Source: Halobacillus locisalis (GTDB taxonomy: Bacteria; Bacillota; Bacilli; Bacillales; Halobacillaceae). Taken from it: a stretch of 64,000 nt of DNA. The stretch is from the NCBI RefSeq assembly GCF_013694105.1, contig NZ_JACEFG010000004.1, positions 124,001 through 188,000 on the forward strand. Reading direction: 5' to 3'. Position 1 is the stretch's first letter, and every line of letters begins with the position of its first letter. Under the pieces are notes generated by a model, which did not search any database, had not been told where the DNA came from, and saw only the letters and a list, made by a program, of their open reading frames with translations. The translations under genes and the position numbers were made by a program. Shown in pieces: positions 1-7,597 of the stretch.

Positions 1-42
1 CGTCACGTTACCAGTGATTGATTAAGTAATGGAGGGATTTAT

Positions 43-330
43 ATGGCTTATTTCATGCTAGGGTTGATTGTCATCGTCATCATCGTGCAAATGTTTAAAT
101 ACTTCGGGAAGACCTCACACTCTGGTAGCGAAGACCGTGCTTATACTCCACATGATGATCTGTATAGTGGTAAATCGCGTGACTACGATGCGAGGCCAAT
201 ACCCCAATCCACGAAAAAAGCGGATGTTGAACAAGGGAGTACACGTCATGTTTCCCGAGATGAATTTGATCATGCAATCGACTTTTACATAGCGGACGAA
301 GATAAGGAAAAAGACGAGAACAAAGCATAG
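43..330 (+). CDS. Small membrane-anchored hypothetical protein
   Basis: I do not recognise this 95-aa protein. Residues 2-20 form one hydrophobic membrane segment rich in Ile and Val, followed by a highly charged tail with many Asp, Glu, Lys and Arg residues. A GGAGGG ribosome site lies 7 bases before the ATG. The gene is followed directly by a strong stem-loop terminator that it shares with the convergent yeiH-like gene. Upstream context lies outside the window, so it could be the last gene of an operon. The topology (N-terminal anchor, acidic cytoplasmic or surface tail) gives no function. Confidence 0.6.
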   Translation: MAYFMLGLIVIVIIVQMFKYFGKTSHSGSEDRAYTPHDDLYSGKSRDYDARPIPQSTKKADVEQGSTRHVSRDEFDHAIDFYIADEDKEKDENKA

Positions 331-341
331 GGCACAAACTT

Positions 342-381
342 AAAAAAGCATCGAATGAAATTTTTCATTCGATGCTTTTTA
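342..381. terminator. Bidirectional Rho-independent terminator
   Basis: A 16-bp stem (AAAAAGCATCGAATGA with its complement) around a short loop, with A and T runs on both sides, lies between the convergent small membrane protein gene and the yeiH-like gene and can serve both. Confidence 0.85.
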
Positions 382-403
382 GTTTCGGAAAACCATGACT
401 GCC

Positions 404-1381
404 TTAAACGATCCAATAGCTCAAAACTGACAACAGAATGGATGTGAGGATGAGTAGAAGGAGCGGCTTTAAGGCTTTATGCTTTAAATCTCTCAAACTG
501 ACACTCAGGCCGAGCCCGACCATCGCCATCGTCAATAGAAACGATGTCAGAGACGCGATATGACCTAAGACATCTTCAGGAATACGGATGAAGTAGCTTC
601 CGATTAAGCTCATGGCTAGAAAGCCGAGTAAAAACCATGGGAAAGTGATGCTATTCTCGGTTTCTTCGTTTTTCTTATTTTTCATAAACCAGATTAATAG
701 AAGGCTCAACGGAACGAGTAGAAAGACACGTCCGAGCTTGGATAAGAGAGCCATTCCTAACCCCTCTTCGCCAGCAGGGGCACCGGCAAGCGCTACATGA
801 GCGACTTCGTGCAAGCTGATTCCGGCCCACATGCCGTAAGCTTCCGCATCCAAAGGTAGAAGCGGGCGAAGAAGCGTGTAGCCAATCGCAAAGATGGTTC
901 CTACAATAGAGATTAGTCCTGCGCTTATTGCAGTATCTTCTTCTTTGACTTTCAAAATAGGTGAAACCGCCGCAATCGCAGATGCTCCACATACGCCTGT
1001 ACCGATACCGAGAAGCATGGATAAGGAAGCATCGGCGTTGAATATACGCGCAAGAAATACCATCAATCCAATCGCGAACACAATGACTCCTAGATCTCTT
1101 AATAAAAGTGGGAGGCCTTCATCTAAGATCAAGTTCATATTTAAACGTAAGCCGAACAGAATAATGGCAAGACGAAGCAGCTTTTTAGCGGAGAATTGGA
1201 TGCCAGAACGGATCGCCTCCGGATAACCGAAGAAGTGCCGGTACAAAACTGCGAGTAATATAGCGACAGCAAGCGGACCTGTTTTGTTGAGAACAGGTAA
1301 TTGTGCCAGGGTGAAGCCTAGAGAAGCGACAATTGCTGTAAATCCGATACCGGATAATAAGGGACGATAGGCAATCTTCAT
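404..1381 (-). CDS. YeiH/UPF0324 family putative sulfate/anion exporter
   Basis: A 325-aa polytopic membrane protein with about ten hydrophobic helices. It has the features of the YeiH (Cons_hypoth698, UPF0324) family, including the conserved segment GICGASAIAA-like stretch (here GTGVCGASAIAAVSPIL) and an ISLHEVAHVALAG-like stretch in the middle. Family members are called putative sulfate exporters, but the substrate is weakly established. The start at 1381 is chosen because AAGAGGG sits just upstream; the frame stays open for 50 more codons without another ribosome site. It is divergent from a LysR regulator, the classical arrangement for a regulator and its target, and the E. coli yeiE-yeiH pair has the same arrangement. 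Expression is probably governed by the palindrome between the two genes. Confidence 0.85.
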   Translation of the reverse strand: MKIAYRPLLSGIGFTAIVASLGFTLAQLPVLNKTGPLAVAILLAVLYRHFFGYPEAIRSGIQFSAKKLLRLAIILFGLRLNMNLILDEGLPLLLRDLGVIVFAIGLMVFLARIFNADASLSMLLGIGTGVCGASAIAAVSPILKVKEEDTAISAGLISIVGTIFAIGYTLLRPLLPLDAEAYGMWAGISLHEVAHVALAGAPAGEEGLGMALLSKLGRVFLLVPLSLLLIWFMKNKKNEETENSITFPWFLLGFLAMSLIGSYFIRIPEDVLGHIASLTSFLLTMAMVGLGLSVSLRDLKHKALKPLLLLILTSILLSVLSYWIV

Positions 1382-1526
1382 AACGAATCCCTCTTTCTTT
1401 TCTAAAGTTAAAGTGAATAGGTCTTTTTTTGTTTGTTTACTTCGAGTGTAAACGATCAGACATTGATTTCCTTTTAACACTATACGCCTGCACTTAACAT
1501 TAGTAAAATAAAACTTTATAATGTTA

Positions 1527-1547
1527 ATCATTAATATTATTAATGAT
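1527..1547. promoter_or_regulatory. Perfect 21-bp palindrome, probable LysR operator
   Basis: Two perfect 10-base arms (ATCATTAATA and its complement) around one central T sit immediately before the AAGGAG ribosome site of the LysR gene and upstream of the divergent exporter. It contains the T-N11-A type symmetry expected for LysR regulators. Direct autoregulation is inferred from position. Confidence 0.6.
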
Positions 1548-1560
1548 AAGGAGTGGTAGA

Positions 1561-2448
1561 ATGGATTTCGAATCGATGCAAACTTTCATCACCGTCGTAG
1601 ATGAAAAAAGTTTTACGAAGGCGTCCCAAAGGTTGAATTTATCTCAACCGACGGTGAGCTTTCACATCAAGAATTTAGAGTCCTATTTTTCCACGACGTT
1701 AATCGATCGATCACCGAAACGGTTTAAGCTGACACAAACAGGTGAGATGGTGTATCAAAGAGCGAGGCAGATAAGTGGAGTCATTGAGAAAGCGAAAGCG
1801 GAGGTCTATGAATTTCAACATCAGCTTCGAGGAACCATTCATATAGGCGCCAGTTACACAGTGGGTGAGTACATTTTGCCATCGATTTTGAAGATGTTCG
1901 ATGAGAAATACCCAGCGATTGATTTGATGATTCAAATCGCAAATACAGAGCGCATCAACAGGGCTGTTCAGCTCCATGAATTGGATGTGGGTCTTGTTGA
2001 AGGGCAAGTTCACCATCAAGGACTCACGTCTTCTCCTTTCATGGAAGATGAAATGGTCGTGATTGTTCCCAAGGACCATCCCTTGCGTAAGCATGAACCC
2101 GTTACGTTTCATCAATTGCAAGACCAAACATGGCTGACAAGAGAAGGTGGCTCAGGTACGAGGGCGATGATGGATTCGATGTTAGAGTCGTACAATATTC
2201 GCCCGAAAAAACTGATTACGATCGGCAGCAATCATGGTGTCGTTCAAAGTGTCAAAGAAGGCCTTGGCCTGTCGTTTATATCCAGAACGGTCGTCAAGCA
2301 TACGAATGCCGAAGATTTAATCATGACGATTCCCTACATTAAGAGCGCCGTCCGCTATTTCTCAATTGTTACACCGGTCAACGAGGAAGAAATTTCGAAA
2401 AATGCAGGCGTGTTCATAGAAGAGGTGAAGAAAAAATATTCGCTGTAA
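1561..2448 (+). CDS. LysR family transcriptional regulator (CysL/YeiE-like)
   Basis: A 295-aa LysR-type regulator of usual family length. Residues 1-60 hold the winged helix-turn-helix (FITVVDEKSFTKASQRLNLS then QPTVSFHIKNLE), followed by the linker helix and a periplasmic-binding-protein-like effector domain from about residue 90 to the end. ATG at 1561 follows AAGGAGTGG; the frame is open slightly further upstream but without a ribosome site. It lies head to head with the YeiH-type exporter, so it probably controls that gene and itself. The closest named relatives in my judgement are CysL of Bacillus and YeiE of enterics, both linked to sulfur or anion metabolism; effector identity is not visible. 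Confidence 0.85.
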   Translation: MDFESMQTFITVVDEKSFTKASQRLNLSQPTVSFHIKNLESYFSTTLIDRSPKRFKLTQTGEMVYQRARQISGVIEKAKAEVYEFQHQLRGTIHIGASYTVGEYILPSILKMFDEKYPAIDLMIQIANTERINRAVQLHELDVGLVEGQVHHQGLTSSPFMEDEMVVIVPKDHPLRKHEPVTFHQLQDQTWLTREGGSGTRAMMDSMLESYNIRPKKLITIGSNHGVVQSVKEGLGLSFISRTVVKHTNAEDLIMTIPYIKSAVRYFSIVTPVNEEEISKNAGVFIEEVKKKYSL

Positions 2449-2733
2449 TTGTCACAAAATGATGATATTTATCGAGATTTTTTTCTGATATCATTAAACT
2501 ATGGAGAGGGAATGACATGGGTAGGGTCGAAGTAAACGTATAGAGTCCCTTTAAATAATCGGCTGATCGAGAACATGGAATTGCAAAAAACTTGCATACT
2601 TTCTTAGAGTGTGGGGTATCGTAGAATATGCAAGGAATTGAAACGTTTTCGAGATGGATTTCGTAAAGAGGATAGTCGAAACGAATAGGTGTGGTTTCGA
2701 GCCAAATCTTGATCATAATACTGAGGTGAAAAC
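2449..2733. other. Gene-poor stretch, no convincing gene
   Basis: No open frame with a credible ribosome site was found here. Short in-frame scraps such as a 9-codon ATG frame near 2518 look like decayed sequence. A cre-like core near 2650 has three mismatches and was not accepted. Confidence 0.4.
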
Positions 2734-2826
2734 ATGAAAAGCCTAGACCAGATTGTCGATTACTTGAAGACGCTGGGAGTAGAAGTAGAGAAGGTTTACA
2801 AAACACCAAAGGAAGAGACCAGGTAA
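2734..2826 (+). CDS. Possible 30-aa small ORF
   Basis: The reading frame starts MKSLDQIVDYLKTLGVEVEK, predicted to be mostly helical, and is preceded by GAGGTGAAAAC, a fair ribosome site. It ends after 30 residues. It could be a genuine microprotein or the surviving 5' end of a decayed gene; the following 100 bases carry no continuation in another frame that I can read. A weak terminator-like hairpin at 2876-2910 follows. Confidence 0.25.
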   Translation: MKSLDQIVDYLKTLGVEVEKVYKTPKEETR

Positions 2827-2875
2827 GGACCGGCACATAGCTTATCATTGATCCCGTCCATAAAACATGAATATC

Positions 2876-2910
2876 AAAGGTGTGTTTCGAAGAGAGGCAT
2901 GCCTTTTTTG
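2876..2910 (+). terminator. Probable terminator
   Basis: Nine-base stem AAAGGTGTG pairing with CATGCCTTT (two wobbles), 13-base loop, then a T6 tract. It lies upstream of the nucleotidyltransferase gene. Confidence 0.45.
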
Positions 2911-2935
2911 TTATATAAAAGTATGAGGTGATCGG

Positions 2936-3499
2936 ATGAGTGAGCGCAGATTGATTGAAATCGTGGATCAGCATGAAGACCTTCAACGACTATTTGAAGC
3001 CGCTGATCCATTGTTCGATGATTATTACATAGCAGCAGGATGCATCACCCAAACGGTCTGGAACAACCTTCACGGATACGATTCAACGTACGGGATTAAA
3101 GATGCTGATATCGTCTACTTTCATAATGGTTCTGGTACGACTTTAGATGAAGAAAAGGAATTAGAATCGAAGCTTGAGCAAAAGCTGAAGGACTTCCCTT
3201 TCGAAATCGATGTGAAAAATGAAGCCCTCGTCCATCTTTGGTATGAGAAAAAATTCAGCCAATCTATAGAGCCGTATATGTCCTTAGAAGATGCCATCGA
3301 TACGTGGCCTACAACGGCCTCAGCTATCGGTGTTAAGAAGGTGGGCGGCAGGTACGAATGTTACGCGCCCTTCGGTTTGGACGATTTATTCTCGCTCATT
3401 GTCCGGCCGAATAAGCGTTTAGTAACAGAAGAGGTGTATCGTTCTAAAGCAGAACGCTGGAAGGAAAAGTGGCCTCAATTGACCATCGTTCCTTGGTGA
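2936..3499 (+). CDS. Nucleotidyltransferase family protein (DUF925/NTP_transf_6)
   Basis: A 187-aa soluble protein of the DUF925 nucleotidyltransferase-like family. The N-terminal part carries YYIAAGCITQTVWN, then KDADIVYFH, the hallmark region of this family in which paired acidic residues sit in the place of the polymerase-beta-like metal site. The middle has a WYEKKF segment and the C-terminal third has the IGVKK-GGRYECYAPFGLDDLFSLIVRPN stretch typical of the family. GAGGTGATCGG precedes the ATG. No substrate is established for the family. It is a single-gene unit between a weak terminator and the photoreceptor gene. Confidence 0.8.
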   Translation: MSERRLIEIVDQHEDLQRLFEAADPLFDDYYIAAGCITQTVWNNLHGYDSTYGIKDADIVYFHNGSGTTLDEEKELESKLEQKLKDFPFEIDVKNEALVHLWYEKKFSQSIEPYMSLEDAIDTWPTTASAIGVKKVGGRYECYAPFGLDDLFSLIVRPNKRLVTEEVYRSKAERWKEKWPQLTIVPW

Positions 3500-3581
3500 G
3501 AATTTAAGTTTTGATTGGAAATTTTCTTCGATTCATTTTACTATAAAAGTATTCATTCCACTTAAAAGGGGATCAATCATA

Positions 3582-4379
3582 ATGGATTATTATACATTTG
3601 ATAAATTAGAAGAAATCCAGCAAAACGAATTCATAAAAGCAGCTATTGATCGTGTAGGGGCGGGAGTGGTGATTACGGACCCTGAGCAAGAGGATAATCC
3701 GATGATCTATTGCAACCAAGGGTTCAAAGATTTAACCGGATATGAGTCGCACGAGATTTTGGGGAGGAATTGCCGATTTCTTCAAGGGGAAGAGACCACT
3801 CCAGCATCTGTGAAGAAATTGAAAAAAGGGATAGAGGATCAGGAAGTAACGTATGTAGAAATTAAAAACTACAAAAAAGACGGAACACCTTTTTGGAACG
3901 AACTTCAAATCTACCCTGTCTATGTTGAGCAGATGGGACAAATGTATTTTGTAGGCGTGCAAAAGGATGTCACGAAACGTCGAGAGCAGGAAGAATTGAT
4001 CGGGCATTACCTTTCTGAAGTCAAACGATTATCCACACCGATTGTACCAGTGGAAGAAGGGATATCGGTATTGCCTTTAGTGGGAACTCTTGATGACGAT
4101 CGTCTGCAGCAAATGCTTGAGAATGTCAGTCATCATGTTATGGAATCGAAAGACGATTACTTGATTATGGACTTGTCAGCCGTCCATTCCTATAATGAAG
4201 GGGTACATATGGGGATTTATCAAATGAACCAACTACTGGATTTGATGGGGACTACTCTGGTCATCACAGGAATTAAGCCATCATTTGCAATAGAAAGCAC
4301 TCCGTTTGCTGATTTCACAGATTTATCTTTACAAACTTACGCTTCCGTTAAACAAGCGCTACAATCGATTCGTAAGTAA
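3582..4379 (+). CDS. ytvA: Blue-light photoreceptor, LOV-STAS (YtvA-type)
   Basis: A 265-aa cytoplasmic protein, nearly the same length as B. subtilis YtvA (261 aa). Residues 16-130 are a PAS/LOV domain with the flavin-binding motif GRNCRFLQG, in which Cys64 should form the photo-adduct with FMN. A helical linker (about 130-150) leads to a C-terminal STAS domain (about 155-260) of the kind that enters RsbR/RsbS stressosomes and modulates sigma-B. I looked for a sigma-B promoter upstream and did not find a convincing one. The ribosome site AAAGGGG lies 11 bases before ATG. It is a single-gene unit ended by a terminator. Light sensing into the general stress response is known for the family and inferred here. 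Confidence 0.93.
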   Translation: MDYYTFDKLEEIQQNEFIKAAIDRVGAGVVITDPEQEDNPMIYCNQGFKDLTGYESHEILGRNCRFLQGEETTPASVKKLKKGIEDQEVTYVEIKNYKKDGTPFWNELQIYPVYVEQMGQMYFVGVQKDVTKRREQEELIGHYLSEVKRLSTPIVPVEEGISVLPLVGTLDDDRLQQMLENVSHHVMESKDDYLIMDLSAVHSYNEGVHMGIYQMNQLLDLMGTTLVITGIKPSFAIESTPFADFTDLSLQTYASVKQALQSIRK

Positions 4380-4385
4380 CTTGAG

Positions 4386-4422
4386 AAGCCCGATTTCATC
4401 AGAGGATGGAGTCGGGCTTTTA
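4386..4422 (+). terminator. Rho-independent terminator
   Basis: Stem AAGCCCGA / TCGGGCTT with a loop of about 18 bases and a short T run, directly after the photoreceptor stop codon. Confidence 0.7.
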
Positions 4423-4446
4423 CATAGGATGAAAAAGGGAATACTT

Positions 4447-4476
4447 TTGTTAAGAAAGTGAGCGGGTCACTAGAAT
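4447..4476 (+). promoter_or_regulatory. Candidate sigma-A promoter of the acyl-CoA dehydrogenase gene
   Basis: TTGTTA, an 18-base spacer and TAGAAT lie 55 bases before the gene. A small dyad GTGA-N5-TCAC lies within the spacer and could bind a regulator. Confidence 0.5.
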
Positions 4477-4531
4477 AAAGCCGACTAATTTTGTATGATT
4501 TAGATAAACATCAACGTAGGAGTGGAAACCG

Positions 4532-5689
4532 ATGCATTCAATTCTCGAGACTTGGATCAAGAATGAACGGCAACAACAGCTTTTTGATAAAGCAACTCGT
4601 ATAGCGGCAGAAGCAAAGAAGCACGTAGAGACCACGGATCGTAAGGCGGATTTCTCACCGGATACATTGAAGGTGATTAAAGAAGAATCCTACCCCTCGC
4701 TCGCTTTAGCTAAGAAAGATGGTGGAGAAGATCTATCGCTTTATGAATTCTTGTTGTTACAAGAGAAGATTGCAGAAGGAGACGGTGCGGTCGCGTTATC
4801 GATCGGCTGGCACGTCGGCGTCATGATGGAGTTAACTGACGATCAATTGTGGGATCCACAAACTTTTCAAAAACTGGCGAAAGAAGTGGCGGATGAACAG
4901 AAAGTCGTGAATCGGATGGCAACGGAACCGGCAACCGGAAGTCCGACAAGAGGAGGTGTTCCGGAGACGAAAGCAGTCCGGGATGGAGGTCAGTACATTG
5001 TCTCAGGAAGGAAAACTTTTGCGTCGATGGTCGATCACCTGGATTACTACATCGTTTCCGCCTATGTCGAAGACCTCGATCAAGTAGGGTGGTTCTTAAT
5101 TGACCGGCACCAGCCAGGCATTTCTGTTGACTATACATGGGATACACTAGGGATGAGGGGCACGGGAAGTCATGACCTTGTGTTAGACCGTGTAGTCTTA
5201 CATGAAACAGATTTAGTCGAAATAAAGGGAGAAGGCAAGTCCTCTGCCAAAGGGTGGCTCTTGCATATCCCGGCTTGTTATCTTGGCATAGCCGTTGCAG
5301 CAAGAAATGACGCGATCGAGTTTGCCAAGAATTTTCAGCCGAACAGTTTGGATACTACGATCTCGGAAGTGTCCCATATCCAAGATAAAATCGGTCAGAT
5401 GGAATGGAAGCTGATGCAGGCTCATTCCTACTTATATAGTGTCGCAAGGAAGTGGGATGAAGAGCCTGAGAATCGTGACCAGATCGGTCCCGAATTAGCT
5501 GCGGTCAAATTAGCCGTTACGAATGCGGCCAATGAAGTCGTCGATTTAGCTATGCGGATTGCTGGAGGCCGAGGGCTTTCCAAGCATAATCCGTTTGAAA
5601 AATATTACCGTGACGTGCGCGCCGGGTTGCATAACCCGCCGATGGATGACGCGGTAGTCAGTATGTTAGCGAAGCGAGCGTTGCAATAA
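4532..5689 (+). CDS. Acyl-CoA dehydrogenase family protein
   Basis: A 385-aa flavoprotein of normal length for the acyl-CoA dehydrogenase superfamily. The N-terminal helical domain runs to about 120, the middle beta domain contains ATEPATGSPT and the GRKTFAS and GMRGTGSHDLVLD stretches, and the C-terminal helical domain ends with MRIAGGRGLSKHNPFEKYYRDVRAG, matching the family's flavin and tetramer contacts. The canonical catalytic Glu of medium-chain enzymes is not obvious at its usual place, as in several acyl-CoA-dehydrogenase-like oxidases, so substrate and even reaction are uncertain. AGGAGTGG precedes the ATG. It is monocistronic, ended by hairpins that exist in two copies flanking a repeat-rich block. 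Confidence 0.85.
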   Translation: MHSILETWIKNERQQQLFDKATRIAAEAKKHVETTDRKADFSPDTLKVIKEESYPSLALAKKDGGEDLSLYEFLLLQEKIAEGDGAVALSIGWHVGVMMELTDDQLWDPQTFQKLAKEVADEQKVVNRMATEPATGSPTRGGVPETKAVRDGGQYIVSGRKTFASMVDHLDYYIVSAYVEDLDQVGWFLIDRHQPGISVDYTWDTLGMRGTGSHDLVLDRVVLHETDLVEIKGEGKSSAKGWLLHIPACYLGIAVAARNDAIEFAKNFQPNSLDTTISEVSHIQDKIGQMEWKLMQAHSYLYSVARKWDEEPENRDQIGPELAAVKLAVTNAANEVVDLAMRIAGGRGLSKHNPFEKYYRDVRAGLHNPPMDDAVVSMLAKRALQ

Positions 5690-5692
5690 GAA

Positions 5693-5721
5693 ATGTCCGT
5701 TCCACAATGTGGAGCGGACAT
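5693..5721 (+). terminator. Terminator hairpin, first copy (no T tract)
   Basis: ATGTCCG-TT-CCAC stem-loop with its complement, directly behind the acyl-CoA dehydrogenase gene. It lacks a T tract; a near copy with a T tract is at 6171-6205. Confidence 0.5.
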
Positions 5722-5774
5722 GCAGGCTGCCTGCAGAAGTCTGTGCAGAGGTTCTGTTTTTATATAAGAATACC

Positions 5775-5896
5775 GTGGGATGGAAAACGACTCGCTTTCC
5801 TGCCGGTAACCGGCAATCCTCCTCGTTCGTTGACACTCTCTGTGGGGTCTCGCCTAGGTCCTTCTCCCGCGGGAGTCTCCCCGTTTTCCATCCCAC
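5775..5896 (+). repeat. Dispersed ~120-bp inverted-repeat element, copy A
   Basis: Perfect 15-base terminal inverted repeats (GTGGGATGGAAAACG and complement) enclose a GC-rich body with CTTTCC, a CTCGTTCGTTG stretch, a GGGGTCTCGCC stretch and CTCCCGCGGGAGTCTC. Related copies are at 6003-6118 (opposite orientation), 18593-18714 and 31411-31537, all intergenic. No reading frame is conserved among copies. It is enclosed by a further inverted repeat AGGTTCTGTT / AACAGAACCT. Confidence 0.8.
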
Positions 5897-6002
5897 TATG
5901 CTACAAATAGTGGGAACAGAACCTTGCCAAACATTGTGCGTTTATTCGTAGCAGCCCTCTTTGTAGGGGATTTCAAGAGGTTCACACTTCCTCTCGCAAG
6001 GT

Positions 6003-6118
6003 GGCGTGGAAACGGCGACACTCCTGCAGGACCCTGGGGCTTGGGTTGAGATCCCGCAGAGCGCGAAGCGGCCAGAGAAGCTCACCGCCGCCTGCGGAAA
6101 GGGAGTCGTTTCCACGCC
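6003..6118 (-). repeat. Dispersed ~120-bp inverted-repeat element, copy B
   Basis: Twelve-base perfect terminal inverted repeats (GGCGTGGAAACG and complement). Read on the minus strand it aligns along its length with copy A: ACGACTC-CTTTCC, then the CTCTG-GGG-TCTC region, GGTCC, and GC-GGAGT-TC-CCGTTTCCA. Confidence 0.75.
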
Positions 6119-6170
6119 GCCGGTCCCTTCTCAACATGGAAGAACCGAAAGTAGCTTCTCAACATACTGT

Positions 6171-6205
6171 ATGTCCGTTTCACATATTGGAGCGGACATT
6201 TTTTG
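6171..6205 (+). terminator. Terminator hairpin, second copy with T6 tract
   Basis: The same ATGTCCG ... CGGACAT hairpin as at 5693-5721, here followed by TTTTTT. It looks like the functional terminator that was separated from its gene by the 450-bp repeat-bearing block. Confidence 0.65.
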
Positions 6206-6234
6206 GGTTTAAGTTCCCTTTTAGGAACCACCAT

Positions 6235-6267
6235 AAAAAAGTGGATTCTCCCAATAGAGAATCCACT
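6235..6267 (-). terminator. Terminator of the DJ-1/PfpI gene
   Basis: An 11-base perfect stem (AGTGGATTCTC / GAGAATCCACT) with a six-base loop is followed on the minus strand by a T6 run. Confidence 0.8.
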
Positions 6268-6273
6268 CTGTAT

Positions 6274-6798
6274 TTATTGTTCGGCTAACAAGTCTGCATA
6301 AGCTTTTGCATAAGGCGGCAAATCTGGTGGTCTGCGTGCAGACACGATGTGCTCATCGGTCACAACCGCTTCGTCAACCCAAGTTGCGCCTGCGTTCATC
6401 ATGTCATCTTTGATGCCTGGTGTACTTGTGACTTTTCTGCCTTTCAGGATGTCTGCAGAAATGAGAACCCAGCCCGCATGGCAGATTTGGCCAATCGGCT
6501 TGCGGTGCTCATCCATATGTTTCACCATCTCCATCACTTTGTCGTAACGACGAAGTTTATCTGGTGACCAACCACCTGGGACAAGAATCCCGTCATAATC
6601 AGCTGGATTCACATCGTCAAAGGCTAAATCGGCTGTAGCGGGCACCCCATATTTCCCGGGGTACTCTTCTCCGGCTTTTTCACCAACGAGATGCACCGTT
6701 GCTCCTTCTTCTTGCAAACGAAGCAGAGGGTACCATAACTCTAAGTCTTCGAAGTCTTTACTCACGAGGGCAATGGCTTTCTTTCCTTCTAAACGCAT
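6274..6798 (-). CDS. DJ-1/PfpI family protein (type 1 glutamine amidotransferase fold)
   Basis: A 174-aa protein with the DJ-1/PfpI fold. The nucleophile elbow is GQICHAGW with Cys106 followed by His107, where most family members have ICHGPQ; the upstream acidic partner region is in LVGEKAGEEYPGKYG. The ending VSARRPPDLPPYAKAYADLL matches the RxPxDLPxF ending of this family. ATG at 6798 lies 6 bases after AAAGGAGG; a TTG touching the ribosome site is rejected. Relatives include general stress protein YfkM and deglycase/protease-like proteins; the reaction is unknown here. It is monocistronic. Confidence 0.85.
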   Translation of the reverse strand: MRLEGKKAIALVSKDFEDLELWYPLLRLQEEGATVHLVGEKAGEEYPGKYGVPATADLAFDDVNPADYDGILVPGGWSPDKLRRYDKVMEMVKHMDEHRKPIGQICHAGWVLISADILKGRKVTSTPGIKDDMMNAGATWVDEAVVTDEHIVSARRPPDLPPYAKAYADLLAEQ

Positions 6799-6860
6799 AA
6801 ACAACCTCCTTTAAATGTGGTAAGAATACTACTAGCTTCCTATTTCAACCCTGATTGTGG

Positions 6861-7006
6861 CTCCCAGGGCGCTTGCGCTTTTCATTGTCTAGCTCCAGCG
6901 CCCAGACACTCCTGACATAAGCAATCCGTCTTGCGGAAGGAAAATCCGCCTTCCTCCAGCCGTTTTGCTTATGCGTGTCGTGTCTCCCGGGACGCTTGCG
7001 CTTTTC
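6861..7006. repeat. Palindromic repeat block flanked by 23-bp direct repeats
   Basis: Direct repeats CTCCCAGGGCGCTTGCGCT.. at 6861-6883 and CTCCCGGGACGCTTGCGCT.. at 6984-7006 (21 of 23 identical) enclose about 100 bp. That contains a long hairpin with arms CATAAGCAA (6916-6924) and TTGCTTATG (6965-6973) and an inner GCGGA/TCCGC stem, plus the phrase GTCTAGCTCCAGCGCC, which I recall as a common intergenic repeat in Bacillaceae. It fills the gap between two minus-strand genes. Function is unknown. Confidence 0.65.
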
Positions 7007-7024
7007 TTATAGTTTATCAAATCT

Positions 7025-7411
7025 TCAGGTTTCGTTCGAATCTTTCGATACAGCGAGAACCCACCAGATCAGTAGCGGTTGGAAAAGGATCCGAATCCAT
7101 AGCGCTGTTTGGTTCGTTTCTTCGCTCCAAGGTGCGGGAATACCATAAATAGCTGCATAAAAATTGGCTGGAACGACTAGAAGTAAGAATAAAGCTGTGG
7201 CTATACCTGCTGCTCGTCTCGTTTGCGGGAAAATAAGAAGTAGAGCTAGCAACCACTCCATAATGCCTGACACATAGACGATTTCAAGCTTTAACGGTAC
7301 CCAGGAAGGAAGCATGGCTGCAAAACCGTGGTCATAAATAAAGTGTGTGACGCCTGCAAAAAAGAAAGCCGCTGCGAATACGTATAGTCCAATCCTTTTT
7401 AGTAACATCAT
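7025..7411 (-). CDS. DoxX family membrane protein
   Basis: A 128-aa protein with four hydrophobic helices and the DoxX-like pattern: FFFAGVTHF in helix 1, a VYVSGIMEWLLALLLIFP segment in helix 2, then VPANFYAAIYG. DoxX-like proteins are small four-helix membrane proteins of mostly unknown role, some tied to thiol or oxidative stress. ATG at 7411 lies 10 bases after GAGAGGA; a second ATG three bases on (7408) and a GTG at 7420 are possible. It is a single gene between repeat sequence and the DUF1002 gene, divergent from the latter. Confidence 0.75.
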   Translation of the reverse strand: MMLLKRIGLYVFAAAFFFAGVTHFIYDHGFAAMLPSWVPLKLEIVYVSGIMEWLLALLLIFPQTRRAAGIATALFLLLVVPANFYAAIYGIPAPWSEETNQTALWIRILFQPLLIWWVLAVSKDSNET

Positions 7412-7597
7412 TACCTGCACGTCCTCTCTTCATAGTGAAACGTATGTAGGTTGTCATCCGTATAAAGACTACATCTCTATTGTAAATGAAAAGAAACGGT
7501 AGGTGCTACTAATGTGGGTAAGGTATAATAGGGATAAGGTTTGGCATAGATTGATTGAAGTGTTAAAACTACCATCATGGTAAGGGGTCGAACAGTT

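Noticed and set aside
2640-2660. cre-like core AAACGTTTTC
   Set aside because: Three mismatches to the 14-base consensus and no gene in the right position.
3500-3581. Sigma-B promoter before the LOV-STAS photoreceptor gene
   Set aside because: A GTTT occurs but no GGGWAW at suitable spacing.
5707-6288. Open frames in the repeat-rich gap after the acyl-CoA dehydrogenase gene
   Set aside because: They arise from the GC-rich inverted-repeat elements, are not shared between element copies and have no ribosome sites.
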